From Candidatus Bipolaricaulota bacterium (GTDB lineage: Bacteria > Bipolaricaulota > Bipolaricaulia > RBG-16-55-9), in assembly GCA_018609825.1 (NCBI GenBank), contig JAHEOA010000082.1, forward strand, positions 1 to 7,942: a DNA stretch of 7,942 nucleotides, given 5' to 3'. The notes below the pieces were generated by a model. It was given only the letters and a program-made list of their open reading frames with translations. It did no database searches and was not told where the DNA came from. Position 1 is the first letter of the stretch. Each line of letters starts with the position of its first letter. Of the stretch, positions 6,385 to 7,942 are shown in pieces. The position numbers and the translations under genes were made by a program.

Positions 6385-7011
6385 ATGAACATCTTCATTG
6401 AGCTGCTCGGCTATCTGGCGTCGTTGCTCGTGGCGCTGTCGCTGACCATGAACAACGTCTGGCGGCTGCGCTGGATCAACCTCGGCGGAGCGATCACGTT
6501 TGTGGCGTATGCGTGGCTTATCGCCTCGTGGCCGGTGTTGGTCGTCAACGCCTGGATCGCCGGGGTCAACGTCTTCTACATCCGGCGGATGGCCCAGACC
6601 CGCGACGCCTTCGACGCCTTCCATCGACCCAGCGATGATCCCATCCTGCAGCGCTTTGTCGACGAGCATATCGACGACATCCGGCGATTCTTTCCGGGCT
6701 TCGATCCCGAGCAGGACCTGGCCAAGGCGTGTCTGTTGGTCCTGCGCAACCTCGCGCCCGTGGGCTTGGTGGTCTACGAGCAAGTCGAGGACGCCGTCGA
6801 CATCCACGTCGACTACGTCACGCCCGCCTATCGCGACTTCCAGAACGGCCACTTCCTTTATGACGCCGAGACGAGCTTCTTCCGCGACCGCGGCGTCCGG
6901 ACGCTGCGCTCACGAACGGAGGTCGGCGAACACCAGCGGTATCTGCGCGAGATGGGCTTCGATCCCGATCCGGCCGACCCGACGCTGTTCCGCAAGCGGC
7001 TGGCGTCGTGA
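6385..7011 (+). CDS. Membrane-anchored YgjV-like protein with GNAT-like cytoplasmic domain
   Basis: A 208-residue protein with two parts. Residues 3-22, about 32-48 and about 50-66 form three membrane helices whose wording (LLGYLASLLVALSLTM, then WRLRWINLGG) recalls the YgjV inner-membrane family, which usually has more helices. From about 85 the protein is soluble. Residues 115-192 look like a GNAT acyltransferase core: a beta-strand LAPVGLVVYEQ, then VDYVTPAYRDF (142-152), a loop around Gly155, and the terminal H183-QRYLREMGF typical of GNAT C-terminal halves. The acetyl-CoA loop usually reads R/Q-x-x-G-x-G/A. Here R150 is followed by DFQNGHF, so the loop is degenerate and catalysis is uncertain. 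The soluble part probably faces the cytoplasm. The gene stands alone, divergent from the MFS gene with a 103-base gap. The function is unknown, and the domain reading comes from pattern recognition. Confidence 0.82.
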   Translation: MNIFIELLGYLASLLVALSLTMNNVWRLRWINLGGAITFVAYAWLIASWPVLVVNAWIAGVNVFYIRRMAQTRDAFDAFHRPSDDPILQRFVDEHIDDIRRFFPGFDPEQDLAKACLLVLRNLAPVGLVVYEQVEDAVDIHVDYVTPAYRDFQNGHFLYDAETSFFRDRGVRTLRSRTEVGEHQRYLREMGFDPDPADPTLFRKRLAS

Positions 7012-7017
7012 CGAACC

Positions 7018-7063
7018 GTTCACGTCCCCGGCGATGAACTGGCGCCAGGCGAAGCCTCGCCAG
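7018..7063 (+). other. Cluster of overlapping short hairpins after the YgjV-like gene
   Basis: GTTCA (7018-7022) pairs with TGAAC (7035-7039). GGCGA (7048-7052) pairs with TCGCC (7057-7061) around a four-base loop. CTGGCG (7039-7044) can alternatively pair with CGCCAG (7058-7063). There is no T-tract, so a role in stopping or stabilising the plus-strand transcript is only possible. Confidence 0.25.
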
Positions 7064-7082
7064 CAAATCACAAACGTATGAC

Positions 7083-7125
7083 GGGACGACAAGGGGGAAG
7101 GTTCATCCTTCCCCCTTGTCGTCCC
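7083..7125. terminator. Perfect 19-bp inverted repeat, likely bidirectional terminator
   Basis: The arms 7083-7101 and 7107-7125 are perfectly complementary around a five-base loop (TTCAT). The stem contains AAGGGGGAAGG paired with CCTTCCCCCTT. It lies 71 bases after the stop of the YgjV-like gene and 19 bases after the stop of the acylase gene, so it can serve both convergent transcripts and is better placed for the minus-strand one. No T-run follows on either strand, which is unusual for an intrinsic terminator; transcript stabilisation is an alternative. Confidence 0.65.
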
Positions 7126-7144
7126 TCTCGGTCACAACGTCGGG

Positions 7145-7942
7145 CTATTCGGATCCTGACGCGGGCACGAAGTCCTGCCACGTCGCGCCGTTGTCCACAA
7201 TCGTCACGGGATCGGTGAAGAGCGGGTGGAAGCGGTTGGTCAGCCAGAGCGGCAGTTGGTCGCCGTAGTGTTCCGTCCCGGGCGACCCGCTCTGGCCGCC
7301 CGGAATGACCTGATGGGTCCGAATGCCGCTCGGGTCGAGCACGGAGATCGTGCGCCGCGACGGCCCGCTGCTGAAGTTGAAGTCCGAGGGCCCATCGGCC
7401 CGGATATTGTAGCTGGCGGCGTCGACGACGTTGAAGCCGCCGTCGACGGCATAGCTGCCATCTGGGGGCAGATTGAACGGACCGCCGAGCTCGGCCACGT
7501 GGTTGAACGTGATCCGATGGAGCTTGCCCCAGCGGTAGTCGCGCAGGTCCGTCGACTTCTCGAACGCCGAGGCGAACGCGTCGCCGCTCAGCGCCTGGAG
7601 CGTGTCGCGCAGGCTCGCCAATAGAACCAGATCGCGCTCGACCGGCGCGGGGGCGTCCATCTCGGGCACGTCCAACAGCGGCAGCCCGGAGGCACCGACG
7701 CCGCGGTTCTGGTCGAACGTCTCCAGTTGATGGACGAGCGCGCGGACGACGCCGCTGGAGGGCGGCTTGGGCAGCTGCGCCGAGACCGCGTTCAATGCCG
7801 TGTCGACCGTGTTGCTGGTCAGTTGGGAGATCCAGACGTTGGCGATGGTGGCGGCGACGCTGGCGTTCACCTCGCGCTCGGTGGGCGCTTGGCCGGCCGG
7901 TTTGCCGTCGCCATAGCCGGACGCCAAGCCGGTCGGCGTGGA
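7145..7942 (-). CDS. Penicillin acylase (penicillin amidase) family protein, C-terminal part, cut by window edge
   Basis: The reading frame enters from the right edge and ends at the TAG at 7145-7147, giving 265 residues in the window. A TTG at 7925-7927 is in frame, but codons continue upstream to the edge, so it is not the start. The sequence matches the end of the beta-subunit of Ntn-hydrolases of the penicillin acylase family: YRWGKLHRITFNH, then VDGGFNVVDAASYN, then GPSRR, then PGGQSGSPGTEHYGDQ and LPLWLTNRFHPL, in the family's order. These enzymes are made as one precursor that cuts itself to expose a catalytic Ser at the start of the beta-subunit, and they hydrolyse amide bonds of acylated substrates, including penicillins or acyl-homoserine lactones. 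They are usually exported. The catalytic Ser, spacer peptide and signal peptide are outside the window, so activity and substrate cannot be judged. Confidence 0.93.
   Translation of the reverse strand, partial: STPTGLASGYGDGKPAGQAPTEREVNASVAATIANVWISQLTSNTVDTALNAVSAQLPKPPSSGVVRALVHQLETFDQNRGVGASGLPLLDVPEMDAPAPVERDLVLLASLRDTLQALSGDAFASAFEKSTDLRDYRWGKLHRITFNHVAELGGPFNLPPDGSYAVDGGFNVVDAASYNIRADGPSDFNFSSGPSRRTISVLDPSGIRTHQVIPGGQSGSPGTEHYGDQLPLWLTNRFHPLFTDPVTIVDNGATWQDFVPASGSE

Noticed and set aside
4459..6852. Very long (797-codon) minus-strand frame across the CDC48 end, the MFS gene and the YgjV-like gene
   Set aside because: It overlaps three well-supported genes in shifted frames and its translation is Arg/Gly/Asp-rich shadow sequence, an effect of high GC content.

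Overview
This window is a GC-rich (by eye roughly two thirds G+C), densely coded stretch of a bacterial-type chromosome. It holds six protein genes: a small exported protein, a PurD homologue, a CDC48/VAT-type double-ring AAA+ ATPase, an MFS transporter, a small membrane-anchored GNAT-like protein, and the C-terminal part of a penicillin-acylase-family hydrolase that runs off the right edge. Shine-Dalgarno sequences matching the bacterial consensus precede three genes. The CDC48 protein has the sequence style of the bacterial CDC48 subfamily rather than a clearly archaeal one. I cannot name the phylum. The cysteine-bracketed EF-hand/dockerin-like tail on the exported protein resembles tails I associate with some deep-branching, largely uncultured bacteria, but that is only an impression.

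Layout. Positions 1-460 hold no convincing gene, only short palindromes and a -10-like box. Positions 461-1039 (+) encode the exported dockerin-like protein. It converges on the PurD homologue at 1098-2393 (-). That gene is divergent from the CDC48 ATPase at 2545-4851 (+), and the 151-bp gap between them contains back-to-back promoter-like sequences and two GATC-containing dyads. CDC48 converges on the MFS transporter at 4944-6281 (-), which is divergent from the YgjV-like/GNAT-like gene at 6385-7011 (+). That gene converges on the acylase at 7145-7942 (-) across a perfect 19-bp hairpin. Every neighbouring pair therefore lies on opposite strands, and there is no operon in the window.

How the genes fit together. 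Nothing requires them to act in one pathway. The CDC48 ATPase is an intact two-ring unfoldase. The PurD homologue is the most striking item: its overall fold and several PurD motifs are kept, but the residues expected to hold ATP, metal and substrate are replaced in at least four separate motifs. It looks like a catalytically dead or repurposed PurD paralogue kept under selection beside the unfoldase. No CRISPR array, rRNA, tRNA, insertion sequence or prophage gene was seen.
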